From a virus, in IMG/VR virus record IMGVR_UViG_3300047369_000307, positions 1 to 27,629 of that record: a stretch of 27,629 nt of DNA. One strand, written 5' to 3'. Below the pieces are notes generated by a model. That model was not told the origin of the DNA. It did not search any database and saw nothing but the letters and a program-made list of their open reading frames with translations. Numbering within the stretch: position 1 is the stretch's first letter; every line of letters starts with the position of its first letter. Below are positions 21,324-27,629 of the stretch, one piece after another. The position numbers were made by a program, and so were the translations under genes.

Positions 21324-21912
21324 AGCATTTGTACAGGCGCAAAAGATGATGACTCACGCGGCGCTTGATTCAAACAACCCAGCGTTCAACAGCAAATACG
21401 CAAGCCTGTCGAGCGTGTTAGACGCCGTCAAGCCAGCTTTAAACGCCTTCGGCATCGCGCTCATACAAAAGAGTGTGCCGACAGAAGCCGGCATAGCAGT
21501 AGAAACTTGTTTCTATGGACATGGCGAGGAGCTTTGTACTGGACCAGTGCCCGTACCCATCGGCAAGGCTAACGCTCATGGGTTCGGTTCTGCTCTGACA
21601 TACGCAAAAAGATACAGTCTGTGTCTGGCCTGCGGCATATCTGCTGAGGAGGACGATGACGGCAACATAGCGACATCGCAGTATAAGAAAACAGCTCCCC
21701 CCGCCCCGAAGGCCCCTGTCGTGGATGAGGATAAAGTCACAGAATATCAAGCAAAGATAATAGACCTCGTCGATGCCGGCACTGACGCTGAGGGGATCCA
21801 AGCCGTCTTCAAAGAAATGGGCGCAACAAAAAACCTGAGATCCGCTGTTGTCGCAAAACTGCCAGAGGATTACCAGCGCAAACTGATGAGCTTAGGAGGT
21901 GAGAAGAAATGA
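21298..21912 (+). CDS. ERF-family single-strand annealing protein
   Basis: 204 residues. Characteristic ERF blocks: NNPAFNSKYASLSSVLDAVK, GIALIQKSVPTEAGIAVETC, GSALTYAKRYSLCLACGISA and EEDDDGN, in the usual order within the first 125 residues. The C-terminal part has a short linker rich in Pro/Lys and a helical end (VTEYQAKIIDLVDAGTDAEG). ERF proteins anneal complementary single strands; the partner nuclease is likely the YqaJ-type exonuclease at 19060, which is transcribed from the opposite strand. AAGGA lies upstream of the ATG. Confidence 0.93.
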   Translation: MNSKQTLIEAFVQAQKMMTHAALDSNNPAFNSKYASLSSVLDAVKPALNAFGIALIQKSVPTEAGIAVETCFYGHGEELCTGPVPVPIGKANAHGFGSALTYAKRYSLCLACGISAEEDDDGNIATSQYKKTAPPAPKAPVVDEDKVTEYQAKIIDLVDAGTDAEGIQAVFKEMGATKNLRSAVVAKLPEDYQRKLMSLGGEKK

Positions 21913-22556
21913 GGCCAAGAAAGAAAGGGATGTCTCGGGATATATACGACCTGATTGAAAAGACAGGGGAGCTAACAACGCTGCAGATACTGGATAAGTT
22001 GCAGGCAAAGGGAAGCCCGATAACAATGCGGCAGGTGCGGGTTGCAACGACAAACATGAAGTCGAAGCAATCACTTTGCATTACGAAAAAAACGGGGGAA
22101 GGTTACTGTTTTGACGTTGTTGTAGAGCCGATTGTCAGCCGCTCGCAGACAGATTGGCGAAAGACAACAATGTACGAAAAAATCACCACGTTACTGGAAG
22201 CCAAGCAGCCGTTAACAGCCTTAGAAATGCGGCGGCAGCTTAGGCTCCTAGGGTTGCACAAAACCACCAAGCAAATGAGCGACGCGCTAAGTTTTGCTAA
22301 AAGAAAAGGGCTTATCAACCGTAACGGTTTGCAATACACGTTGCGCAGGCCAGAGCAAAACGCCTTAAAGTTCTCCTCAGGGGGCGCAACCCCTAAACCT
22401 ATGCAACATATCACGGAGGTCGAAAAAACGCCTGAGAAGGCGCTAATAGGGCAGCATGAGCCCTTAAACGAAACAGGCTGGCGCGATGTTGTGCTAGTGA
22501 CTGCAATAGCCGCTATATCAGCGGCGCTAACCACGATAATCTTGGAGTATCTATGA
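21909..22556 (+). CDS. Tandem winged-helix protein with C-terminal membrane anchor
   Basis: 215 residues, ATGA-coupled to ERF. Two similar winged-helix-type units: residues about 10-70 (DIYDLIEKTGELTTLQILDK and MRQVRVATTNMKSKQSLCIT) and about 85-145 (TTMYEKITTLLEAKQPLTAL and ALSFAKRKGLINRNGLQYTL). A polar linker follows, then a hydrophobic C-terminus DVVLVTAIAAISAALTTIIL of about 20 residues. The topology suggests a tail-anchored protein with DNA-binding domains in the cytoplasm. It may tether phage DNA to the membrane or act as a regulator. The DNA-binding fold and anchor are inferred from sequence pattern only. Confidence 0.7.
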   Translation: MRPRKKGMSRDIYDLIEKTGELTTLQILDKLQAKGSPITMRQVRVATTNMKSKQSLCITKKTGEGYCFDVVVEPIVSRSQTDWRKTTMYEKITTLLEAKQPLTALEMRRQLRLLGLHKTTKQMSDALSFAKRKGLINRNGLQYTLRRPEQNALKFSSGGATPKPMQHITEVEKTPEKALIGQHEPLNETGWRDVVLVTAIAAISAALTTIILEYL

Positions 22557-22816
22557 GTGATAGAGAATTTGCTGATGGTCTTTATGTCAAAGAGCCTTGG
22601 CCCAACTCACCAGACTTTGTTAAGTTTCGCATCAATATCGAAAAAGAACGGTTGATGGCGTGGCTGCTAACGCAAGAAACCGACAAAGGCTGGATAAACA
22701 TGGAGGTCAAGCTCAACAAAAAAGGCGAGCTATTCGCTGATGTGCAAAGGGGCAAAGGTCAGCAGGCACCAGTAGCCCAGCAGCAACCAGAAGTTGATGA
22801 CGGGATCCCGTTCTAG
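22553..22816 (+). CDS. Small protein with an SSB-type C-terminal tail
   Basis: 87 residues, ATGA-coupled to the preceding gene. Residues 20-65 alternate in a beta-strand style (FVKFRINIEKERLMAWLLTQ, KGWINMEVKLNKKGELFADV), then a Gln-rich linker and the ending EVDDGIPF. This ending closely resembles the DDDIPF tail by which bacterial SSB recruits repair and replication proteins. It may be a minimal single-strand-binding protein or a protein that mimics that tail. It sits in the replication/recombination operon after ERF. Confidence 0.75.
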   Translation: MSDREFADGLYVKEPWPNSPDFVKFRINIEKERLMAWLLTQETDKGWINMEVKLNKKGELFADVQRGKGQQAPVAQQQPEVDDGIPF

Positions 22817-22993
22817 GTTAGTATAGTCCAGCGGGTAATTCAGGCAGGCGAGCCGCAGCGTCAGCCTCCCCACTGGGGCATGAGAGACAGGTCGCTTGTG
22901 TGCGGCCCGCAACATTCACCGTCAAAGCGATCGACTGCGGCACTCAAACTGATATTTCAAAACCTGGGATATCATATGAATCAGGGGAAGGAT
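22817..22993 (+). other. Non-coding gap with two small hairpins
   Basis: 177 bases without a supported gene. It contains CCCC-ACT-GGGG (22868-22878) and GGTCGC-TTGTGT-GCGGCC (22890-22907, one G-U pair). The frame of the next gene is open back to 22880, but ribosome-site evidence favours the later ATG at 22994. There is no tRNA-like T-loop and no U-tract. Confidence 0.45.
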
Positions 22994-23461
22994 ATGGATA
23001 CAACAAAAGAAGATTTCACGGCGCTCTACAAACAGTGGTTCGCCTTGCACCCTTTCAAGAAACGCGACTGGCCTGAGCTTGGCAAGGTTCACTATCAAGC
23101 CTTTGCACGAGAAAGCGTTTCTCTAATGACTGAAGCGTTAGGCCAGCTAACGGAAGAACAGTCTGCGTTCCCATCACCGGCTGACATAAGAAAAAAGCTC
23201 AACAAGCTCTCCAGCAGCAAGACTGAGGACGGGCAGGGCAAGACTAATGTAACGTCAGATTCGGAAACCATAGCCACAAGACTGCTAGAGCATCTCGCCG
23301 GTGTTGAATATGCTGGGAAACCAGTGCCGAGGCCAGAAAACGTGCCAAACTGGATAGAGCAATTGGTAGAGAAGGTACGCGCAGATCTGCCGCATTATCC
23401 TTTGAAAGCGCAGCTAGGCTCTGTCGGCTATGCTGTAGCACAAACGGAGGGGCAGCGATGA
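22994..23461 (+). CDS. Possible helicase loader / replication accessory protein
   Basis: 155 residues from ATG 22994, with AGGGG 6 bases upstream; ATG 22976 or the frame-open ATG 22880 are alternatives. The N-terminal half, TKEDFTALYKQWFALHPFKK with YQAFARESVSLMTEALGQLT and FPSPADIRKKL, resembles phage helicase-loader proteins (lambda P/G39P-like) in which a helical bundle ends in F-P-S-P-x-E-I. The middle is a Ser/Lys/Thr linker (SSSKTEDGQGKTNVTSDSET). The C-terminal third is helical. No helicase gene is visible in this window, so it would load the host helicase. Tentative. Confidence 0.5.
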   Translation: MDTTKEDFTALYKQWFALHPFKKRDWPELGKVHYQAFARESVSLMTEALGQLTEEQSAFPSPADIRKKLNKLSSSKTEDGQGKTNVTSDSETIATRLLEHLAGVEYAGKPVPRPENVPNWIEQLVEKVRADLPHYPLKAQLGSVGYAVAQTEGQR

Positions 23462-23649
23462 ATGAAGCCGTCAAGAAATTTCTAGAGGAAGGTGGTCAAA
23501 TCACGCAACTGCCCTACGGCGTTCCTCGCGATATGCAAGTTTGCATGAACTGCAAAGGGTTATTTGAGACTAAGGAACTCACAAAGGGGATAACAAGACG
23601 ATGCCAGAAGTGCCACCAAAGGCATACGAGCTACAAGGAGCGCCGGTAG
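23458..23649 (+). CDS. Small zinc-ribbon protein
   Basis: 63 residues, ATGA-coupled to the preceding gene. C-terminal half has CMNC ... CQKCHQRHTSYKERR, a C-x2-C ... C-x2-C zinc ribbon with a basic tail, probably binding nucleic acid. N-terminus is a short helix (NEAVKKFLEEGGQITQLPYG). No further family assignment. Confidence 0.7.
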   Translation: MNEAVKKFLEEGGQITQLPYGVPRDMQVCMNCKGLFETKELTKGITRRCQKCHQRHTSYKERR

Positions 23650-23651
23650 AC

Positions 23652-23882
23652 ATGTTCATGCGAGCTATTGTGTGCCAAGAGAAACTTAGAGAACGGTATA
23701 TCTCTGAGGTTCTAGCTTCAGTGATAGCGCCGTTCAGCGAGCAAACCAAGCGGCAGATTTACGAATGGCAGAGAGAGGGAATGAGCACTAGGTGGATGGC
23801 AGACCAGCTAGGTGTCACACGACACAAAGTGATGCTGCTAACCAAGCGGACTTCTTGGCCCTCTCCCTCCAACCTTTCTTAG
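23652..23882 (+). CDS. Small helix-turn-helix protein
   Basis: 76 residues from ATG 23652, just after the previous stop, with AAGGAG 11 bases upstream. The frame is open to ATG 23601, which would overlap the zinc-ribbon gene by 49 bases. The C-terminal half has YEWQREGMSTRWMADQLGVT followed by RHKVMLLTKR, a resolvase-like HTH. Possibly a late regulator or TerS-like DNA binder. Last gene of the operon; its stop is followed directly by the parS-like palindrome. Confidence 0.68.
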   Translation: MFMRAIVCQEKLRERYISEVLASVIAPFSEQTKRQIYEWQREGMSTRWMADQLGVTRHKVMLLTKRTSWPSPSNLS

Positions 23883-23883
23883 T

Positions 23884-23897
23884 GTTCCACGTGGAAC
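23884..23897. promoter_or_regulatory. parS-like: Perfect parS-like palindrome GTTCCACGTGGAAC
   Basis: A 14-bp perfect palindrome that occupies the gap between two convergent stop codons, the plus-strand TAG ending at 23882 and the minus-strand TAG whose last base is at 23897. It matches the core of bacterial chromosomal parS (GTTnCACGTGnAAC), including the GTTCCACGTGGAAC form. It lacks U-tracts on either side, so an ordinary terminator is a poor explanation. Confidence 0.65.
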
Positions 23898-24091
23898 TAT
23901 TCGTCTTCCTCGGATGGTTCCATGATTTGCTTAATCAACTGAGCTTGGAAGGTTATCAACTGCTCTAGCTCCTGCTGACGCATGATAGCCTCCAATAGTT
24001 GCTCACGATGCGCTGCAATTCTGCGGACGCGCTGCTTCGCATCATCAGTCAACTCTTCTTCTGTATACTCAACGCCGTCAATTGTGATCAT
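23897..24091 (-). CDS. Small DUF6447-like protein
   Basis: 64 residues. MITIDGVEYTEEELTDDAKQ followed by an amphipathic helix (RRIAAHREQLLEAIMRQQEL) and an acidic end (EPSEEDE). Proteins of this pattern (DUF6447-type) are common in marine phages near tail genes; the function is unknown, possibly structural or chaperone. It is the last gene of the right-hand minus-strand operon. Confidence 0.68.
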   Translation of the reverse strand: MITIDGVEYTEEELTDDAKQRVRRIAAHREQLLEAIMRQQELEQLITFQAQLIKQIMEPSEEDE

Positions 24092-24100
24092 TCAATTCTC

Positions 24101-24811
24101 CTAGTTTTTAATCAACACACACTCCACGAAGACAGCAACTTCATTGTCACCGCTACTGGACTTCGCTTGGAACTCAAAGTCAGTCTTTTCCGCTATCTTG
24201 AACGGCACCTGCCGGTCATAGCTTACCTGACTGGTCGCAAATGTCGCCTCTGCGACGTGAAGAACCCTCCCAGTGTCATTGGCTAGCTTGTTTCTAACCG
24301 TTAGATACTTGTTCGGGTTAGCTGTCGCACTGTTGAAGTCGATGCGGAAGATGTAGAGCGAATACCCTGCTGGCACCGTGTAGATGCAAGCCTGCGTGGT
24401 TCCCAGGTTGGTGTCGATGAAAGCGTAGGTTGTGCCGCCATTGCTGATAGAGATTTCACCAGCGTTCTGCCCTGACAGGATGATGGCAGAGTTAACCCGC
24501 AGGAAGCTCGCAGAAGTTGTGACTGCTGATGTGCCGGTGAGTGTTACAGTCTCGGTGATCTGGTTGTAGCTGGAATCCAACCCCGCCACCAGAACGTCCA
24601 TGGTGTCGCTAACGCTCGTTGAAACCAGATCCATGGTAACAGCGGAGGAAGGGAATACATACGCTCCACCGTCGTTCCAGAGCGTCTCAAAGGATGTTCC
24701 CACAAGGGTGTTGAATCCGAATATGTTGACGGCTGACTGATCCCACATCTTGCCTTGTGCAACATCAAATAAGAGATGGGGGGTGGGTCTTTGCTGATGG
24801 TATTGGTACAT
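24101..24811 (-). CDS. Putative virion surface or tail protein
   Basis: 236 residues, beta-rich, with the N-terminus MYQYHQQRPTPHLLFDVAQG. The sequence GTSFETLWNDGGAYVFPSSA and the alternation of Ser/Thr with hydrophobic residues afterwards resemble proteins often annotated as structural in marine podo- and siphoviruses. No signal peptide, no catalytic motif. Its place in the tail-fibre operon supports a virion role. The identity is tentative. Confidence 0.6.
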   Translation of the reverse strand: MYQYHQQRPTPHLLFDVAQGKMWDQSAVNIFGFNTLVGTSFETLWNDGGAYVFPSSAVTMDLVSTSVSDTMDVLVAGLDSSYNQITETVTLTGTSAVTTSASFLRVNSAIILSGQNAGEISISNGGTTYAFIDTNLGTTQACIYTVPAGYSLYIFRIDFNSATANPNKYLTVRNKLANDTGRVLHVAEATFATSQVSYDRQVPFKIAEKTDFEFQAKSSSGDNEVAVFVECVLIKN

Positions 24812-24867
24812 GTTGCCTCAAATTGTGTAAGCCAGCCAGACAGCCAGCACTATCCCGACGATCATAG

Positions 24868-25311
24868 TTAAGACGTAGCCCACCAGACCACCAGTGCAAT
24901 AGCCACAGGGACTAACCCAAGGGCGATAGCGAGAACAATCAGAACCTCGATCATCTGCTTTTTGCGCTTCTTGGCAGCTAATTCTTGCCGCTTGATTTCT
25001 TCTTGTCGCGCCTTCCTAGCTTCGGCCATCTTCCTTTGCATGTCGTTCCACAAATCCAGCCGATTTGTAGCAAGGAACACGTTGTAGATATTTTCCTTGG
25101 ACTGGCGAACCATCTCTTCGGCCATGACCGCTTTTGCAGCCTCGGCCTCGTTCATGCTTCTGGTTTGGTTCTTGGCTCGCTGTAGGTCGAATTCTGCGGC
25201 CCCCATGCGCCCTATGAAGACGCCCAAGGACTCAATGTTGTTGGCCGCTCCCGCCGCCATTTCCAAGGCTTTGCAGGCAGTCGTCACCGCTGCAACAGCC
25301 TCGATAATCAC
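24868..25311 (-). CDS. Coiled-coil protein with C-terminal membrane helix
   Basis: 147 residues. N-terminal part mostly Ala-rich helix (AAVTTACKALEMAAGAANNI). The middle is a charged coiled coil (MQRKMAEARKARQEEIKRQE, AAKKRKK). One membrane segment lies near the C-terminus (MIEVLIVLAIALGLVPVAIA, continuing LVVWW). It overlaps the previous gene's stop by 4 bases. A lysis accessory such as a spanin or holin partner, or a virion membrane-interacting protein, are possible; no family recognised. Confidence 0.65.
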   Translation of the reverse strand: MIIEAVAAVTTACKALEMAAGAANNIESLGVFIGRMGAAEFDLQRAKNQTRSMNEAEAAKAVMAEEMVRQSKENIYNVFLATNRLDLWNDMQRKMAEARKARQEEIKRQELAAKKRKKQMIEVLIVLAIALGLVPVAIALVVWWATS

Positions 25312-25514
25312 TGGAGGTTACTTACCACAACAGTGACAACACCCGTCACGGCAGAGGCGACAACAAGCCACGCCAGCTTCTCCCAACGCAGAGCGTGGGC
25401 ATCAGTAGCCTTACGTAGCTCTCGAAGCTCCACTAGAGCCTCCCCCCATCGTTGGGCACATTCTTGCTCATGCTTCGCGATCTTTTCTAGGGCTTGCTCT
25501 GCTCTGTCAGACAT
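25308..25514 (-). CDS. XhlA-like small membrane protein (holin accessory candidate)
   Basis: 68 residues from ATG 25514; a GTG three bases upstream is the alternative. Charged coiled coil (RAEQALEKIAKHEQECAQRW, ALVELRELRK), then one membrane segment at the C-terminus (LAWLVVASAVTGVVTVVVSN). This size and topology are those of haemolysin XhlA-type phage proteins, which assist lysis. The family match is by topology, not by clear motif. It is separate from the holin-like gene at 15434. Confidence 0.65.
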   Translation of the reverse strand: MSDRAEQALEKIAKHEQECAQRWGEALVELRELRKATDAHALRWEKLAWLVVASAVTGVVTVVVSNLQ

Positions 25515-25525
25515 CACGGCCCCCG

Positions 25526-25777
25526 TTATTCGCTAGAATTCAAAGAGGCCTGAAACGCGGCGATTGCATCAGCGTCGTGGTACAGGTTACAGATTGCTTG
25601 CACGTCCGCAGGCTCGGCGCTCCAATCGTCAATCGGGCTAATCACCTTCCTGTGGTTGCTGCGCGATATTTCCACGTCATCGCGGTACACGACAGCAGCT
25701 GTTCGCACCCCCACCATTTTCCACTGCGGGTGTGTGGTGATTTCTACTTTGTCTGTCTCGGTTGATTCTGTCAGCAT
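25526..25777 (-). CDS. Small protein downstream of the tail fibre
   Basis: 83 residues between the tail fibre and the XhlA-like gene. Starts MLTESTETDKVEITTHPQWK, with a beta-rich middle (MVGVRTAAVVYRDDVEISRS) and HRKVISPIDDWSAEPADVQA, then a helical acidic end. Similar short proteins follow tail fibres in marine phages, and a role in fibre assembly is possible. Not firmly recognised. Confidence 0.6.
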   Translation of the reverse strand: MLTESTETDKVEITTHPQWKMVGVRTAAVVYRDDVEISRSNHRKVISPIDDWSAEPADVQAICNLYHDADAIAAFQASLNSSE

Positions 25778-25786
25778 GTGTTTCTC

Positions 25787-27580
25787 CTATGCTTTTTTGT
25801 AAGTGATGTGTGCCATCAAGTCGTTTTTGTTGCCGCCGTCAATCAGCATAGCACTGGCCGATGTAGCAGTGTTTGTGTTCAGCGATGTCAATGCCACTAC
25901 AACGATTGTTGCTGCGTTGTCCGAGGCATAACCACCGATCGGGAAATAAGTCCCAAAGTTGTGCGCTCGACCAACAACCAGTGAGCCACCCTGACCCGCC
26001 GTAGTTACATTTCTTGCGGCAAATGGCAGACCACCGATTAACAAGCCTCCAGTGACCCCGCTCATACCATCAGTTCTAAGCCTAAACGACGCATGCACCA
26101 CGTCACCAATCAACGTGTAATATCCTTTCTGGATAGTGTCGTAGGTAAACGTCCCGTCACTGTTGGTAGTCGTGTAAGTCGGCGTCCACGTCCCTTCTTC
26201 GTAAGCGTCTAATTTATTCGATCCTGTGTCGCCATCAAAATACACCCCGCCATGAAGATAGACATCTTGCCAAGGAGAATCTCCGTGGCCTAAGTCAGCC
26301 TCAGGTGTCGCGGCAGGGGCATCGTCTATGATAGGCACAATTTGAAAGCCGGAGGCAGTTCCTCGCCTGATTCCGAAACCGTTATCATCTGTGTTGATAA
26401 AACTAACCCGCTCCACCCCGCTTTGGTCCCAAGAAGAAATACTGCCGACCTCAGTGCCGTTAAACCTTGCGCGGATGATAGAGCCACGGCTGCTCAACCT
26501 GTTCACATCGACGGGCGCATTGTTAACCGATGCCGCGCCGATGCGCCCTTCTGCCGAAATGTAAGCTCCGTCAGAGGTGCCGGTGTTGTTCCAAGGCGTT
26601 ACATCAGTCGTGCCGACAAGAAATCCACCTGCTGTGTAGCTGTCTACCTCATCAGCGATGTACAGACCCCACGCATTGGTGGGGAGAGTGCCCGCGTAGT
26701 TGCCGTAATACAGATAGCCGTTGTCGATTGTCGTGGCACCCGCAGAATTGTTATCGAACTGCGCCTCAAAACACATCGCATTTGTTATTGTCTGGCCTGT
26801 TAAGGCCGCGATTTGAGCCTCACCGTAAACGCCGACCATCTTGTTGACATCTGACTCTTGCGTGGTACTAAAGTTCGCCATGTTCCAAGAACCGTAAACG
26901 TTTGTGATGGTCGTGCCAGAACTAGCGCCAAGAGTAACAATGTTGTATGAGCCGTAGCTGTTCGTAATCTGCCCAGCAGCAGCGTCAGCAACTGCTGAAA
27001 GGTAGGCTCCGTAGAGCGCAGACACGGTTCCAGTGGTCTGTTCCGCCTCAGCAGTGTTGTAGATGCCGTAGATAAGATCTGAGTCGCCCGTTGCTTTTGT
27101 AATCGCCCGAATGCCGTGTAACCGGTGCTCGTTGGCCGTATCTCCTCCTGCAACATCGCTATTCGCGTTAATCGTTAGGGCAGCTTTAGTTCTGTCAGCG
27201 GTTAGGGTCTGCGAACCTGTGCTGGTGTAGTCAATTCTTGCGCCGTTAAAACTGGCATTGGCTTGGCTATCAACAACTTGGAAATCAACAGAGTTGGAAC
27301 TAGTGGTGTCAATCTGAAGCCCAGCGCCGACGAACTGCCTGCTAGCGTCGATGATAGTGGTTCCGTTCATCTCGTAGACGCCAGAAACATCAACACGGGT
27401 TACATCCCAATTGACAACATTATTTCCGTCGGCCCTAGCTAAAGGGAAACCGCCAGTAGTTGACCCGTCATGGACGTGTAGCGTTTCTGTCGTTGTGTTG
27501 ACGCTGATTTCTCCGACAGCGCCAGTGAACGAATTGTGCTGTGTCGTGCTCCCTCTACGGAACTGAACTTGAGTAGCCAT
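25787..27580 (-). CDS. Tail fibre protein with Mtd-type N-terminus
   Basis: 597 residues. N-terminus MATQVQFRRGSTTQHNSFTG with GEISVNTTTETLHVHDGSTT matches the N-terminal attachment domain found in many tail fibres (Mtd_N/hyaluronidase-like). Residues about 153-310 contain a repeated unit around G-x-Y (YGIYN, YGAYL, YGSYN, YGSWN, VYGEA, LYYGNY, WGLYI) spaced about 17-30 residues, like a beta-helix or shaft. Around residue 455 the common LDAYEEGTWTPTYTTTNSDG block begins, followed by a C-terminal beta-rich domain that could bind the receptor. It directly follows the partial gene at the right edge. Confidence 0.85.
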   Translation of the reverse strand: MATQVQFRRGSTTQHNSFTGAVGEISVNTTTETLHVHDGSTTGGFPLARADGNNVVNWDVTRVDVSGVYEMNGTTIIDASRQFVGAGLQIDTTSSNSVDFQVVDSQANASFNGARIDYTSTGSQTLTADRTKAALTINANSDVAGGDTANEHRLHGIRAITKATGDSDLIYGIYNTAEAEQTTGTVSALYGAYLSAVADAAAGQITNSYGSYNIVTLGASSGTTITNVYGSWNMANFSTTQESDVNKMVGVYGEAQIAALTGQTITNAMCFEAQFDNNSAGATTIDNGYLYYGNYAGTLPTNAWGLYIADEVDSYTAGGFLVGTTDVTPWNNTGTSDGAYISAEGRIGAASVNNAPVDVNRLSSRGSIIRARFNGTEVGSISSWDQSGVERVSFINTDDNGFGIRRGTASGFQIVPIIDDAPAATPEADLGHGDSPWQDVYLHGGVYFDGDTGSNKLDAYEEGTWTPTYTTTNSDGTFTYDTIQKGYYTLIGDVVHASFRLRTDGMSGVTGGLLIGGLPFAARNVTTAGQGGSLVVGRAHNFGTYFPIGGYASDNAATIVVVALTSLNTNTATSASAMLIDGGNKNDLMAHITYKKA

Positions 27581-27629
27581 CTAAATCTCCAGTGTGGGCC
27601 AGTCTTCCTCTTGAAGCTCAGGCCAGTTT
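27581..27629 (-). CDS. C-terminus of a gene entering from the right edge
   Basis: The minus strand at the right edge is open and reads NWPELQEEDWPTLEI then TAG at 27583-27581. The stop lies just before the tail-fibre ATG (27580). Too short to identify. Because tail fibre genes often follow the J-like gene, this could be the C-terminal end of the tail-tip protein cut at the left edge, if the genome is circularly permuted. A direct joining of the window ends does not keep that reading frame, so bases would be missing. Confidence 0.6.
   Translation of the reverse strand, partial: NWPELQEEDWPTLEI

Noticed and set aside
22817-22910. Possible tRNA in the gap (AGCGGGTAATTC resembles a D-loop)
   Set aside because: No T-loop consensus, no anticodon stem-loop with a 7-base loop, and no pairing acceptor ends; the local hairpins do not form a cloverleaf.
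23884-23897. Reading the palindrome as a bidirectional terminator
   Set aside because: No U-tract on either side and almost no loop; the exact parS core is a better explanation.
24812-24880. Hydrophobic mini-ORF of 15-21 codons (MIVGIVLAVWLAYTI) between the 24101 and 24868 genes
   Set aside because: Very short, no clear ribosome site; the same frame stays open upstream without a start codon, so it may be a chance frame or remnant. It could be a tiny membrane peptide, but support is too weak.
26342-26847. Plus-strand ORFs of 153 and 105 codons opposite the tail fibre
   Set aside because: Mirror frames of the fibre gene with odd Arg/Cys-rich composition and no family resemblance.

Overview
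The window is a nearly complete stretch of a tailed double-stranded DNA phage (Caudoviricetes) with siphovirus-type architecture. It has an HK97-fold-type capsid gene with scaffold, an SPP1-like portal and head-morphogenesis pair, a tail tube gene, a tape measure preceded by a programmed-frameshift chaperone gene, and a lambda J-like tail tip, but no sheath or baseplate-wedge genes. Both window ends cut tail genes on the minus strand. No integrase, polymerase, helicase or tRNA is recognisable. The host is probably a Gram-negative bacterium, perhaps an aquatic proteobacterium; this rests only on protein flavour and is weak.

Layout. (a) 16308 down to 1, minus strand: the late operon, in transcription order lysis (DUF5675 protein, holin-like), a ParB-domain protein, a TET/JBP-like 2OG-Fe(II) dioxygenase, TerS, TerL, portal, head-morphogenesis protein, a small charged protein, scaffold, major capsid protein, a small basic protein, connector and neck proteins, tail terminator, tail tube, G/GT chaperones, tape measure, distal-tail proteins, a K-like NlpC/P60 relative and the J-like tip (cut by the left edge). 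(b) 16400-17193, plus: a small early operon. (c) 20009 down to 17171, minus: recombination/accessory operon (coiled-coil protein, YqaJ/lambda-exo nuclease, NinG, a 59-residue protein, metallophosphoesterase, two small proteins). (d) 20010-20697: regulatory hub with repeats, hairpins, a Cro/YdaS-type regulator and divergent promoters. (e) 20698-23882, plus: early/replication operon (Zn-ribbon proteins, ERF annealing protein, tandem winged-helix protein with a C-terminal membrane anchor, an SSB-tail protein, a possible helicase loader, an HTH protein). (f) 27629 down to 23897, minus: tail fibre and small membrane or virion-associated proteins.

Genes within each operon are tightly packed, with ATGA, TAATG or TAGTG overlaps that imply translational coupling. 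The exonuclease and ERF genes sit on opposite strands around the regulator and presumably form one homologous-recombination pathway. The regulator's likely operator (15-bp word ACACTTTTGGTATAT) recurs in the early promoter at 16400. Scaffold and capsid form their own unit, with a strong consensus promoter upstream and a strong intrinsic terminator downstream.

Items most worth attention: the ParB plus TET/JBP-like dioxygenase pair (possible DNA base modification) between lysis and packaging genes; a perfect 14-bp chromosomal parS-like palindrome filling the gap between two convergent operons; the A AAA AAC frameshift site; the shared operator and leader; an EF-hand loop in a connector protein; and a membrane-anchored tandem winged-helix protein.
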